Below, piece by piece: positions 26,572-35,706 of a stretch of DNA of 64,000 nt. How positions within the stretch are numbered: position 1 is the stretch's first letter; each line of letters opens with the position of its first letter. Below the pieces are notes generated by a model. It ran no database searches, was not told the DNA's origin, and saw nothing but the letters and a program-made list of their open reading frames with translations. The stretch lies in contig NZ_NMQV01000019.1 of NCBI RefSeq assembly GCF_002234375.1, positions 1 to 64,000 on the forward strand, given 5' to 3'. Both the position numbers and the translations under genes were made by a program. Origin of the DNA: Pseudomonas fluvialis. GTDB taxonomy: Bacteria > Pseudomonadota > Gammaproteobacteria > Pseudomonadales > Pseudomonadaceae.

Positions 26572-26988
26572 ATGCACATCGACTACACAATCAACGCCCC
26601 GGTCAGTGCCGCGCAGTTTATTGATTTGCTGGAGCGCTCCACGCTCGGGGCGCGCCGGCCGATTGATGACCTGGCCTGTATCGAGGGCATGCTCGCCAAC
26701 AGCAACCTGACCGTTAGCGCCTGGGCTGGTGAACAGCTGGTGGGCATGGCCCGTGCGTTGACCGACTTTCACTATGCCTGCTACCTGTCTGACCTGGCGG
26801 TGTGCAGCGCCTATCAGCAGTCCGGGATTGGCAAGCAGCTGCAAAGGCTCACACAGCAACAGCTCGGGCCGCGCTGCAAGCTCATTTTGATCGCTGCTCC
26901 CGCTGCGCAGGCGTATTACGCACATATTGGCTACAGCCATAATCCGCGCTGCTGGGTACTTGAGCGGCAGGCGCAGATCAACCAGTAG
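26572..26988 (+). CDS. GNAT-family N-acetyltransferase
   Basis: A 138-residue acetyltransferase. The acetyl-CoA binding motif A is YLSDLAVCSAYQQSGIGKQL (Q-x-x-G-I-G), followed by the AQAYYAHIGYS motif B segment. Such enzymes transfer acetyl from acetyl-CoA to an amine; the acceptor is not predictable. ATG 26572 fits the domain start. A gap of 55 bases separates it from the ankyrin gene on the same strand. Confidence 0.88.
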   Translation: MHIDYTINAPVSAAQFIDLLERSTLGARRPIDDLACIEGMLANSNLTVSAWAGEQLVGMARALTDFHYACYLSDLAVCSAYQQSGIGKQLQRLTQQQLGPRCKLILIAAPAAQAYYAHIGYSHNPRCWVLERQAQINQ

Positions 26989-27043
26989 CCGGGGCCTGAA
27001 CCCGCCAAAACCCCATCCCCTTCACCAGCAAGGCGCTCTCTGT

Positions 27044-27475
27044 ATGTCTGAGCCAAGCCCGGAACTGCAACAACTGCTGCAAGATCTTGCCTGTGTAATG
27101 TTCCCTGACCACCCGGAGCAGCCCGTTACCCTGCAAAGCCGCGGTTATGACGGCGATAGCGCGCTGCATGTAGTGCTCTGGCAAGGCAATGAGACAGCGG
27201 CACAGCTGTTGATCGACGCGGGAGCTGAGGTCAATGCAGCGGGGGAAATGGGCGAGACACCGCTGCATGTCGCAGCACGCCAGGCCTCGGCCGAAACCCT
27301 TGCCCGGCTTCTCTGTGCCGGCGCACGGCTGGACAGCCTGTCCGAATTCGGCCAGACCGCGGCCGACCTGGCCCGCGCCGGTGCGCGCGAGGCAATCTGG
27401 CAGCAAGCCCTGCAACTGGCCCGCCGCCACAGGCCAGGTAAACAGCCTGCCAAACCGCCGCGAAAAGGTGCCTAG
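27044..27475 (+). CDS. Ankyrin-repeat protein
   Basis: A 143-residue protein with about three ankyrin units: DGDSALHVVLWQGNETAAQLLIDAGAEVNA, GETPLHVAARQASAETLARLLCAGARLDS, and GQTAADLARAGAREA. The basic tail (RRHRPGKQPAKPPRKG) is disordered. It has no signal peptide, so it is probably a cytoplasmic protein-binding module. Confidence 0.88.
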   Translation: MSEPSPELQQLLQDLACVMFPDHPEQPVTLQSRGYDGDSALHVVLWQGNETAAQLLIDAGAEVNAAGEMGETPLHVAARQASAETLARLLCAGARLDSLSEFGQTAADLARAGAREAIWQQALQLARRHRPGKQPAKPPRKGA

Positions 27476-27491
27476 CCGTGTTGCACGTGGT

Positions 27492-28697
27492 TCAGGCGTA
27501 CTGTCCGGCGGCGTAGCCCGAGGCCCAGGCCCACTGGAAGTTGAAGCCGCCCAGCTGGCCACTGACATCCAGCACTTCGCCGATGAAATACAAGCCGGGG
27601 GCTTTTTGCGATTCCATGGTCTTGGACGACACTTCGCGGGTATCCACCCCGCCCAGGGTAACTTCGGCGGTGCGATAACCCTCGGTGCCGGCCGGCACCA
27701 GCCGCCAATTGCCCAGCCGCTCGGCAATCGCCTGCAACTCAGCCGGCGTGAGCTGCTTGAGTGGACGCGAGACAAACCACTGCTCGCACAGCAGGCCGGC
27801 CATCTTCTTGGTGAAGCATTCGGCAAGCAGGGTACGCAGCTCGATATTCGGGCGCTGTTGCTGCTGCTCGACCAGCCATTCCGGCAGGTCGAGATGCGGT
27901 AGCAGGTTGATGTGAATTTCTTCGCCAGCCTGCCAGTAGGAGGAGATTTGCAGGATGGCCGGGCCACTCAGACCGCGGTGGGTGAACAGGATGTTCTCGC
28001 GGAACTGCTGGCCGTTACAGCTGACCAGGCAGTCTTCCACCGAGGTGCCGGACAACTCGCTGCACAATGCCTTGAGCGCCGGATCGGTAATAGTGAACGG
28101 CACCAGCGCGGCGCGCGTAGACAGTACCTGGTGACCGAACTGACGGGCCACCTGGTAGCCAAAGCCGCTGGCGCCGAGGGTCGGGATCGACAGGCCGCCG
28201 GTGGCTACCACCAGCGACTGGCATTGCCAGGTTCCGCCACTACTGACCAGCTGGTAACCGCCCTGCGCGCGGGCGTCGATGCGCTCTACGTGGGTTTCCA
28301 TACGCAGGCACACGCCGTGCTGCTGGCACTCGTCGAGCAGCAGGTTGAGGATGTCGCTGGCCTTGTTGACGCAGAACAGTTGGCCCAGCTTCTTCTCTTC
28401 ATAAGGCACCGCATGCCGGTTGACCGCTTCGAGAAAGTCCCACTGGGTGTAGCGGGCCAGTGCCGACTTGCAGAAATGCGGGTTGGCCGACAGGTAGTTG
28501 CCCGGTTCGACGTACAGGTTGGTGAAGTTGCAGCGCCCGCCACCGGACATGAGGATTTTCTTGCCGGGTTTGTTGGCATGGTCCAGCAGCAACACGCGGC
28601 GCCCGCGTGCGGCGGCCTGCCAGGCACACATCAGGCCGGCAGCGCCAGCACCGATGATGATTACGTCATAGTCTGTCTGGCGGTCATGCCCGTGCAT
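27492..28697 (-). CDS. BaiN/YhiN-family NAD(P)/FAD-dependent oxidoreductase
   Basis: A 401-residue HI0933-like flavoprotein. The FAD-binding Rossmann motif [13 protein letters not shown] is at residues about 13-25, followed by [24 protein letters not shown], the family hallmark. Other landmarks are [19 protein letters not shown] and the C-terminal [21 protein letters not shown]. The start MHGHDRQ is standard. The substrate of this subgroup is uncertain. Confidence 0.93.
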   Translation of the reverse strand: MHGHDRQTDYDVIIIGAGAAGLMCAWQAAARGRRVLLLDHANKPGKKILMSGGGRCNFTNLYVEPGNYLSANPHFCKSALARYTQWDFLEAVNRHAVPYEEKKLGQLFCVNKASDILNLLLDECQQHGVCLRMETHVERIDARAQGGYQLVSSGGTWQCQSLVVATGGLSIPTLGASGFGYQVARQFGHQVLSTRAALVPFTITDPALKALCSELSGTSVEDCLVSCNGQQFRENILFTHRGLSGPAILQISSYWQAGEEIHINLLPHLDLPEWLVEQQQQRPNIELRTLLAECFTKKMAGLLCEQWFVSRPLKQLTPAELQAIAERLGNWRLVPAGTEGYRTAEVTLGGVDTREVSSKTMESQKAPGLYFIGEVLDVSGQLGGFNFQWAWASGYAAGQYA

Positions 28698-28813
28698 GGT
28701 GTCTGGCCTCTGTCAGTGCGGCGCGCATCTTAGCAGGCTGTTGCGCGCTTGGCTGGGCAGTCGCGGCGTCACGGGTTAGGCTGCACTCCCCTGCCAGCCG
28801 AGTGAGACAGACC

Positions 28814-29464
28814 ATGAGCGATATCCCTCCCTTCGATGAACATCCGCTGAGCCCGGTGGAAGTACGCGTGCTCGGCAGCCTGATCGAGAAGCAGGCCACC
28901 ACGCCGGAAAGCTATCCCCTGACCCTCAATGCCCTGCAACTGGCTTGCAACCAAAAGACCAGCCGCGAGCCATTGATGAACCTGGATAGCGGGCCGATCG
29001 GCGCCGCCTTGCGCCAACTGGAAAACCGCCAGCTGGTGCGCCTGGTCATGGGCAGTCGCGCCGATCGCTGGGAACAACGCCTGGACAAGGCACTCGGACT
29101 GACCCCGCCGCAGTTGTGCCTGCTCGGCCTGCTGTTGCTACGCGGCCCGCAGACGGTCAATGAACTGCTCACGCGCAGCCAGCGTCTGCATGCCTTCGAG
29201 GATGGCGAAGAGCTGCTGCATCAGTTGCAGCGGTTGATCGGTCATCAGTGGGTGATGCAGGTGGCCCGCCAGGGCGGGCAACGCGAGGACCGCTATATGC
29301 ACCTGCTCGGCGATGCCGAGGAACGTGCCGAGCGCATTGCCGCGCTGGGCAGCAGCGCGGTCGCGAGCGCGGAAGCACGCGGCGCACTGGAGGAACGTTT
29401 GAGCTTGCTGGAGGCGCGCCTGGCCGATGTCGAGGCACGCCTGGCCAGCCTGACTGGCGCGTAA
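28814..29464 (+). CDS. yceH: YceH/UPF0502 (DUF480) family protein
   Basis: A 216-residue winged-helix protein. Motifs: [30 protein letters not shown] and [13 protein letters not shown] at the N-terminus, then [17 protein letters not shown], and a C-terminal coiled coil ([21 protein letters not shown]). The cellular function is not established. ATG 28814 is chosen; an upstream in-frame codon at 28802 is weaker. Confidence 0.92.
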   Translation: MSDIPPFDEHPLSPVEVRVLGSLIEKQATTPESYPLTLNALQLACNQKTSREPLMNLDSGPIGAALRQLENRQLVRLVMGSRADRWEQRLDKALGLTPPQLCLLGLLLLRGPQTVNELLTRSQRLHAFEDGEELLHQLQRLIGHQWVMQVARQGGQREDRYMHLLGDAEERAERIAALGSSAVASAEARGALEERLSLLEARLADVEARLASLTGA

Positions 29465-29467
29465 GCA

Positions 29468-29494
29468 GACGCCGCAGCACAACGCTGCGGCGTC
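29468..29494. terminator. Bidirectional hairpin between convergent genes
   Basis: GACGCCGCAG (29468-29477) and CTGCGGCGTC (29485-29494) form a perfect 10-bp stem with a 7-base loop. It sits between the ends of yceH and the symporter, so it could serve both; there is no long T run on either side. Confidence 0.6.
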
Positions 29495-29500
29495 AGTGGC

Positions 29501-30910
29501 TTAACGTTGGTCCCAGACACCCGGTTCCAGCTTGTCCTGCACTTCCGGGTACTGCGCCGCATCGAAGGTCGGCAGCTTGCCGGCCTTGAGTTGCGCGTTG
29601 TAGTCGCGCGCCAGCTTGAGCACCAGAGGGAACAGCAGGAGGATGGCGATCAGGTTGGTGATGGCCATCAGGCCCATCGACAGGTCAGCCAGGTTCCACA
29701 CGAAGGGCAGCGAGGCCATCGCCCCGAACATCACCATACCCAGTACGATCAGGCGGAACAGCAACAATCCGGCCGGGTGGTTGTGCTCGATGAACACCAG
29801 GCAGTTCTCCGCGTAGAAGTAATTGGCGACGATCGAGGTAAAGGCGAAGAACAGGATGATCAGGGTGAGGAAATACTTGCCCCAGTCGCCGACCTGATGG
29901 GTCAGCGCATTCTGCACCAGCATGATGCCCTCGCCCTCCTGCGGACCGGCCAGCAGGATGATCGCAGCCGACGCGGTACAGATCAGTAGGGTGTCAATGA
30001 ACACGCCAGCCATCTGCACATAGCCCTGCGACACCGGATGCGGCGGATAGGGCGTGGCCGAGGCCGCCGCGTTGGGCGCCGAGCCCATGCCGGCTTCGTT
30101 GGAGAACAGGCCGCGCTTGAAGCCGTTGAGGATGGCCGCGCCAATCCCGCCCGCCGCCGCTTCATGCAGGCCAAAGGCGCTCTGCACGATCAGGCTGAGG
30201 ATGCCGGGGATCTTTTCCAGGTTGAGGAGGATCAGCGCTACGGCTACCAGCAGGTAAGCCACCGCCATGAACGGTACGGCCAACTCGGAAAAACGCGCGA
30301 TAGCGCGCAGGCCGCCAAAGATGATCAACGCGGTAACCAGTACCAGCACTACACCGGTCAGCCACTCCGGCATGCCGAAGCCACCCTGTAAAGCACCGCT
30401 GATGGTGTTGGCCTGCACCGAGTTGAACACGAAACCGAAGGCGATGATCAGGAAGATCGAGAACAGCACGCCCATCCAGCGGGCATTCAGGCCCTTTTCC
30501 ATGTAGTAGGCCGGGCCGCCACGGTACTGACCACGGTCATCGCGGGTCTTGAACAGTTGCGCCAGGGTGGCTTCGACAAAGCCGGTGGCCATGCCCAGCA
30601 GGGCAATCACCCACATCCAGAAGATCGCCCCGGGGCCACCCAGGGTAATGGCTACCGCTACACCGGCCACATTGCCGGTACCGACGCGTGCCGCCAGCGA
30701 AGTACAGAGCGCCTGGAAGGAAGAAATGCCGGATTCGTCGGAACGGCGGCTGCCCTTGAGGATGCTGAAGGCGTGGCCGAAATGGCGGAACTGGATAAAG
30801 CCCAGGCGCAAGGTGAAATACACCCCGCAGGCTACCAGCAACCAGATCAGCACCTTGCCCCAGATGAGGCCATTGAGCAGGTCGACGACCTGAGTGGCAA
30901 TGTCTTGCAT
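29501..30910 (-). CDS. Alanine/glycine:cation symporter (AGCS family)
   Basis: A 469-residue, multi-helix Na+-coupled transporter for alanine or glycine. Family signatures include SSFQALCTSLAARVGTGNVAGVAVAI, the GGPGAIFWMW motif, and GLFSNEAGMGSAPNAAA. ATG 30910 is the start: GGGGAG lies 8 bases upstream and the protein then begins MQDIATQVVDLLNGLIWG, like other members. It lies downstream of rnhB on the same strand with a 186-base gap. Confidence 0.94.
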   Translation of the reverse strand: MQDIATQVVDLLNGLIWGKVLIWLLVACGVYFTLRLGFIQFRHFGHAFSILKGSRRSDESGISSFQALCTSLAARVGTGNVAGVAVAITLGGPGAIFWMWVIALLGMATGFVEATLAQLFKTRDDRGQYRGGPAYYMEKGLNARWMGVLFSIFLIIAFGFVFNSVQANTISGALQGGFGMPEWLTGVVLVLVTALIIFGGLRAIARFSELAVPFMAVAYLLVAVALILLNLEKIPGILSLIVQSAFGLHEAAAGGIGAAILNGFKRGLFSNEAGMGSAPNAAASATPYPPHPVSQGYVQMAGVFIDTLLICTASAAIILLAGPQEGEGIMLVQNALTHQVGDWGKYFLTLIILFFAFTSIVANYFYAENCLVFIEHNHPAGLLLFRLIVLGMVMFGAMASLPFVWNLADLSMGLMAITNLIAILLLFPLVLKLARDYNAQLKAGKLPTFDAAQYPEVQDKLEPGVWDQR

Positions 30911-31096
30911 GGACAACTCCCCTGCCGCTTGTGGCGGCCTGTTGTGATGGGCCCGGGTTGGCCGGGCAGGAACCGCAGGCAGGCGAGCGGACTCGCCTGC
31001 GCGGTCGGGCACTTTCCGCTATTGCAGGGATAGCTGACTTTTCAGGGATCGACCAATGCTTGTCGTCAGGCGACAAAACAGCCGCTCAGGCGTGTA

Positions 31097-31696
31097 TCAG
31101 GACGGTTCGAGGAGTGCCCGCACCGGGGCAAAGGAGCGCCGGTGGATCGGCGTAGGCCCCAGGGCGCGCAATGCCTGCAGGTGCATGGCGGTCGGGTAAC
31201 CCTTGTGCACGGCCAGGCCATAGCCGGGATACTGGCGGTCCAGCTCATGCATCTCGCGGTCACGACTGACTTTGGCAAGGATCGACGCAGCGGCAATCGC
31301 CGGCACCTGGCTGTCACCTTTGACCACGGCGCTGCAGGGTACTGCCAGGCGTGGGCAGCGGTTGCCATCGATCAGCGCCAGGCGCGGGGTCACGGATAAG
31401 CCTTCAACGGCGCGCTGCATGGCCAGCAGGGTGGCCTGGAGGATGTTCAGCCGGTCGATTTCCTCCACCTCAGCCCGGGCAATGCACCAGGCCAGGGCTT
31501 TCTCGCGGATTTCCTCGAACAGCTGTTCGCGACGCGCTTCGCTGAGCTTCTTCGAGTCATTGAGACCGAGGATCGGCCGTTGCGGATCGAGGATCACCGC
31601 CGCAGTGACCACCGCGCCGCACAGCGGTCCGCGTCCAACCTCATCGACCCCGGCAACCAGCGCCTCGACCTGCGCAAAGTCCATGCCCAACTGCAT
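31097..31696 (-). CDS. rnhB: Ribonuclease HII
   Basis: A 199-residue endonuclease that removes ribonucleotides from DNA-RNA hybrids. The active-site motif [17 protein letters not shown] holds the D-E pair; [12 protein letters not shown] and ALIDGNRCP supply further conserved acidic residues. The start overlaps the lpxB stop by one base (TGATG), so it is the last gene of the lipid A cluster. Confidence 0.96.
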   Translation of the reverse strand: MQLGMDFAQVEALVAGVDEVGRGPLCGAVVTAAVILDPQRPILGLNDSKKLSEARREQLFEEIREKALAWCIARAEVEEIDRLNILQATLLAMQRAVEGLSVTPRLALIDGNRCPRLAVPCSAVVKGDSQVPAIAAASILAKVSRDREMHELDRQYPGYGLAVHKGYPTAMHLQALRALGPTPIHRRSFAPVRALLEPS

Positions 31697-32835
31697 CAGA
31701 GTGGCTCGATCAGTTGCAGCACCGCTTCGGCAGCCTGCACAGAGGCATCACGGCGCAACGCACGGTGGATGACTTCGAAGCCATCGGTCTGCGCCTGGCC
31801 GCCCTCCAGCAGCGAATACAGGCTCTGCGCCAAAGCGTCCGGCGTGGCCGCTTCCTGAATCAGTTCCGGCACCAGCATGCGCTCGGCGAGCAGGTTGGGC
31901 AGCGACACATAGGGACTCTTCACCAGGCGCCGCAGGATGCTATAGGTCAAGGGCGCCAGGCGATAGGCCACCACCATCGGCCGTTTGAACAGCAACGCTT
32001 CCAGGGTCGCGGTACCGGAGGCGATCAGCACCGCATCACAGGCGGCCAGCGCTTCGTGGGACTGGCCATCGAGTAGGCGCAGCGGCAGGTTGCGCGAGGC
32101 CAGCATGCTTTCCAACTGGGCACGCCGCTCGGCGTTGGCACAGGGCAACACGAACTGCAGTTGCGGGCGCATGGCGCGCAAGCGTTCAGCCGCATCGAGG
32201 AACAGCTCGCCGAGCTTGGCCACCTCTCCGCCACGACTGCCGGGCAACAAGGCCACGACCGGCTCATCGGCAGGCAATTGCAGCTGCTGGCGTGCCGCCA
32301 AGCGATCCACTTCGCAGGGAATGCTATCGGCCAGCGGGTGGCCGACAAAACGTACCGGCACCTGCTGGGCATCGTAGAACTGTGCTTCGAAGGGGAACAG
32401 GGTCAGCATCAGGTCGCAGGCTTCGCGAATCTTCAGTACACGCTTCTGCCGCCAGGCCCAGACGGATGGACTGACGTAGTGCACGGTCTTGATCCCGGCA
32501 CGGCGCAGCTTGAGTTCCAGGGTCAGGTTGAAGTCCGGTGCATCGATGCCGATGAATACGTCCGGGCGCTCCGCCAGCAGGGTACGCAGCAGGCGGCGGC
32601 GACGGGCCAGCAACTCCGGCAGCCGTCCCAGCACTTCCACCAGGCCCATCACCGACAGGCGCTCCATGGGGAAATAACTGTGCAGACCGGCCGCGATCAT
32701 GCGCGGCCCGCCAATACCAATGAATTGCACATCGGGGTGGCGGGCGCGGATTTCCGCCATCAGACCGGCACCGAGAATATCGCCAGAGGCCTCGCCAGCC
32801 AGCAAGGCAACCCGCAAGGGACGCGAACTAGCCAT
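31696..32835 (-). CDS. lpxB: Lipid-A-disaccharide synthase
   Basis: A 379-residue GT-B glycosyltransferase that joins UDP-2,3-diacylglucosamine and lipid X to form the lipid A disaccharide backbone. N-terminal [16 protein letters not shown] is the family signature; [13 protein letters not shown] and [10 protein letters not shown] are further hallmarks. It starts 2 bases after the lpxA stop. Confidence 0.96.
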   Translation of the reverse strand: MASSRPLRVALLAGEASGDILGAGLMAEIRARHPDVQFIGIGGPRMIAAGLHSYFPMERLSVMGLVEVLGRLPELLARRRRLLRTLLAERPDVFIGIDAPDFNLTLELKLRRAGIKTVHYVSPSVWAWRQKRVLKIREACDLMLTLFPFEAQFYDAQQVPVRFVGHPLADSIPCEVDRLAARQQLQLPADEPVVALLPGSRGGEVAKLGELFLDAAERLRAMRPQLQFVLPCANAERRAQLESMLASRNLPLRLLDGQSHEALAACDAVLIASGTATLEALLFKRPMVVAYRLAPLTYSILRRLVKSPYVSLPNLLAERMLVPELIQEAATPDALAQSLYSLLEGGQAQTDGFEVIHRALRRDASVQAAEAVLQLIEPL

Positions 32836-32837
32836 GC

Positions 32838-33614
32838 TCAGCGGGTAATGCCACGGGTCGAGGCGAGAATCGAGTCACGGAATACCGCCACTTCAGGAAA
32901 GCTGGCGGCACTCTCGGCCAGTTCGGCCATGGCCTGTTCGACGGTCAGTCCCTGGCGATACACCACCTTGTAGGCGCGACGCAGCGCGGCGATCGCCTCG
33001 TTGGAGAAACCCCGGCGACGCATGCCTTCGAAGTTCATGCTGCGCGCTTCGGCCGGGTTGCCAAATACCGTAACAAACGCCGGTACATCCTTGCCGATGG
33101 CCGTACCCATACCGGAGAAACTGTGTGCGCCGATGCGGCAGAACTGATGAACCAGGGTAAAGCCGGAAAGAATCGCCCAGTCGTCCACCCACACATGCCC
33201 GGCCAGCGCGGTGTTGTTGACCAGGATGCAGTGGTTGCCGATCACACTGTCATGGCCGACGTGGGCGTAGGCCATGATCAGGTTGTGATCACCAATGGTG
33301 GTTTCGCTACGATCCTGCACGGTGCCACGGTGAATGGTCACCCCTTCGCGGATCACGTTGTGGTCGCCGATCACCAGGCGGGTGGCTTCACCCTTGTATT
33401 TCAGATCCGGCGTATCTTCGCCAACCGAGGAAAACTGGTAGATGCGATTGTGCTTGCCGATCCGCGTGGGGCCCTTGAGCACCACATGCGGACCAATCAC
33501 CGTACCCTCGCCAATCTCGACATCCGCACCGATGATCGACCAGGGGCCGACCTGCACGTCTTCGGCCAGGCGGGCCGAAGGATCGATGATGGCACGAGGG
33601 TCAATCAAACTCAT
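32838..33614 (-). CDS. lpxA: UDP-N-acetylglucosamine acyltransferase
   Basis: A 258-residue enzyme for the first lipid A step, acylation of UDP-GlcNAc with R-3-hydroxyacyl-ACP. It has a left-handed beta-helix of hexapeptide repeats and the catalytic His region ([24 protein letters not shown]). It overlaps fabZ by four bases. Confidence 0.97.
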   Translation of the reverse strand: MSLIDPRAIIDPSARLAEDVQVGPWSIIGADVEIGEGTVIGPHVVLKGPTRIGKHNRIYQFSSVGEDTPDLKYKGEATRLVIGDHNVIREGVTIHRGTVQDRSETTIGDHNLIMAYAHVGHDSVIGNHCILVNNTALAGHVWVDDWAILSGFTLVHQFCRIGAHSFSGMGTAIGKDVPAFVTVFGNPAEARSMNFEGMRRRGFSNEAIAALRRAYKVVYRQGLTVEQAMAELAESAASFPEVAVFRDSILASTRGITR

Positions 33615-34051
33615 AGTTTGCGTTCCGCACAGATGATTTCCGCCGAGCAGACTTCCTTGTCAGCTACGCTGGCGCGACATTCGAACTTCCAGATTCCACG
33701 CTTGCAGCTGAGGAAATGCGCCTCGAGGATCAACTGATCCCCCGGCACCACCGGCTGGCGGAAACGCAGTTTGTCCGAACCCACAAAGTAGTACAACGTA
33801 CCATCGGCCGGCGTGACATCGAGCATCTTGAAGCCAAGGATACCGGCCGCCTGGGCCATAGCTTCGATGATCAGCACACCCGGCATGATCGGATGCTCGG
33901 GAAAATGACCGTTGAAAAAGGGCTCGTTGATGCTGACATTCTTGTAGGCGCGAATGCGCTTGCCCTCGACATCCAGCTCGACTACCCGATCCACCAGCAG
34001 GAAAGGATAGCGGTGCGGCAGGTATTCGCGAATCTCGTTGATGTCCATCAT
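33611..34051 (-). CDS. fabZ: 3-hydroxyacyl-ACP dehydratase
   Basis: A 146-residue hot-dog-fold dehydratase of fatty acid synthesis, competing with LpxA for the hydroxyacyl-ACP. Motifs: [35 protein letters not shown] (catalytic His and Glu). The N-terminus has tandem Met codons, as in related pseudomonads. Confidence 0.97.
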   Translation of the reverse strand: MMDINEIREYLPHRYPFLLVDRVVELDVEGKRIRAYKNVSINEPFFNGHFPEHPIMPGVLIIEAMAQAAGILGFKMLDVTPADGTLYYFVGSDKLRFRQPVVPGDQLILEAHFLSCKRGIWKFECRASVADKEVCSAEIICAERKL

Positions 34052-34090
34052 GTTCCAGGAGCCTTAAAAAATAGGGGGGATGCGAAAGGA

Positions 34091-35149
34091 TCAGGCCTCT
34101 GATGAGGTATCCCCGCCCGAGGTCACGGCAGCCAGCTGTTTTTCCAGCTGCTGTAGACGGCGCGCCATGTCGTCGAGCTGACGAATCCGCGCAGCACTCT
34201 TCTTCCACTCACCCGCCGGTTGCATGGCGGTACCCGAGGAATAGGCCCCAGGCTCGCTGATCGAGCGAGTGACCATGGTCATGCCGGTAACAAACACGTT
34301 ATCGCAGACCTCGATATGCCCGACCATGCCGACACCGCCGGCGATCATGCAATGCCGACCGATCTTGGTGCTGCCGGAAATACCCACGCAACCAGCCATG
34401 GCGGTGTGGTCGCCAATCTGCACGTTATGCGCGATCATGATCTGGTTATCCAGCTTCACACCATTGCCGATCACGGTATCGGAGAGCGCGCCGCGGTCGA
34501 TGGTGGTGTTGGCACCGATTTCCACATCGTCGCCAATGCGTACACCGCCAATCTGCGCAATCTTTTCCCAGACACCCTTGTCATTGGCAAAGCCGAAGCC
34601 TTCACCACCAATCACCGCACCGGACTGGATCACTACCCGCTGACCAATCTGCACGTCGTGGTACAGGGTGACGCGCGGGGCCAACCAGCCACCGTCGCCA
34701 ATCGAGCTGCGCGCACCAACCACCGAATAGGCACCGATGACTACTTGGGCACCGATCCGCGCCTGGCTCTCGATCACCACGCCAGGACCAATGCTGGCCG
34801 TTGGGTCGACCTGGGCATCTGCCGCCACCAGCGCCGAGGGATGAATACCCGGCACCGCCTGAGGCTTGCGATCGAACAGATGCGACAGTCGCGCATAGGC
34901 CAGGTAGGGATTGGCAGTGATCAGTGCATTGCCGCTATAACCCAGGGCGTCTGCCTCGGTCAGCAATACCGCACCTGCCTGGCTGCTCGCCAGGAATTTG
35001 CGGTACTGCGCATTGGCCAGGAAACTCAGATCACTGGGTTGGGCCTGCTGCAACGCAGCCAGCCCGCTGATACGAAGCTCGGCATCACCCTGCAGGGTAG
35101 CGCCGAGCTGCTCGGCCAGTTGGCCAAGACTGAAAGACAGGACCGCCAT
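34091..35149 (-). CDS. lpxD: UDP-3-O-(3-hydroxyacyl)glucosamine N-acyltransferase
   Basis: A 352-residue trimeric left-handed beta-helix acyltransferase of the third lipid A step. It shows an N-terminal uridine-binding region, many hexapeptide repeats, and the [19 protein letters not shown] catalytic His region. A C-terminal helix ([20 protein letters not shown]) follows. It starts 2 bases after the skp stop. Confidence 0.97.
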   Translation of the reverse strand: MAVLSFSLGQLAEQLGATLQGDAELRISGLAALQQAQPSDLSFLANAQYRKFLASSQAGAVLLTEADALGYSGNALITANPYLAYARLSHLFDRKPQAVPGIHPSALVAADAQVDPTASIGPGVVIESQARIGAQVVIGAYSVVGARSSIGDGGWLAPRVTLYHDVQIGQRVVIQSGAVIGGEGFGFANDKGVWEKIAQIGGVRIGDDVEIGANTTIDRGALSDTVIGNGVKLDNQIMIAHNVQIGDHTAMAGCVGISGSTKIGRHCMIAGGVGMVGHIEVCDNVFVTGMTMVTRSISEPGAYSSGTAMQPAGEWKKSAARIRQLDDMARRLQQLEKQLAAVTSGGDTSSEA

Positions 35150-35151
35150 GC

Positions 35152-35658
35152 TTAGCGCGACTGGTTCATGCGCTCGATAACCTTGCGGGTGATGTCGAAC
35201 TGCGGTTTGACATCGACCACGGCACCACGCTCCAGCACCAGATCGTAATTACCCTGCTTGATGACCTCTTCCACGGCCTTGTCGAGCTTCGGCTTGAGCT
35301 GTTGCAGCATGTCGCGGTCGGCCAGTGCCTTGGCTTCATTGAGCTCCTTGGACTGGAACTGGAAGTCACGGGCCTTTTGCTTGAACTCCAGCTCCAGGCG
35401 CTCACGCTCGGCTTGCTGCATTTTCTCGCCATCCTTGACCAGGCGGTCCTGAATGCGCTTGGCATCGGATTCCAGACCCTTCAGGCGATTGAGTTGCGGA
35501 CCGAATTTCTTCTCCGCATCGACGGCATACTTCTTCGCGGCATCGGACTCCAGGAGGGCCATTTGGTAGTTCAGCACCGCCACCTTCATTTCTGCGAGGG
35601 CCGGAGTAGCGGCCAGCAGAGCAGCAGAAACCAGAACCCATTGAGTCAACTTACGCAC
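35152..35658 (-). CDS. skp: Periplasmic OMP chaperone Skp/OmpH
   Basis: A 168-residue chaperone that holds unfolded outer-membrane proteins on their way to BamA. It has a cleavable signal ([21 protein letters not shown]), then [20 protein letters not shown] and two long Lys/Glu/Gln-rich helical arms. The GTG at 35658 is chosen: GGAG sits 6 bases upstream and the start fits the signal peptide; the ORF extends 6 codons further without support. Confidence 0.94.
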   Translation of the reverse strand: MRKLTQWVLVSAALLAATPALAEMKVAVLNYQMALLESDAAKKYAVDAEKKFGPQLNRLKGLESDAKRIQDRLVKDGEKMQQAERERLELEFKQKARDFQFQSKELNEAKALADRDMLQQLKPKLDKAVEEVIKQGNYDLVLERGAVVDVKPQFDITRKVIERMNQSR

Positions 35659-35706
35659 GATGCACTCCTGCAACAATTACTGTTGTCTGTTCAAGTGGTG
35701 TAGCAA

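Noticed and set aside
31030..31075. TTGTCG/CGACAA hairpin downstream of rnhB
   Set aside because: Short stem and no T run on the minus strand, not enough to call a terminator.
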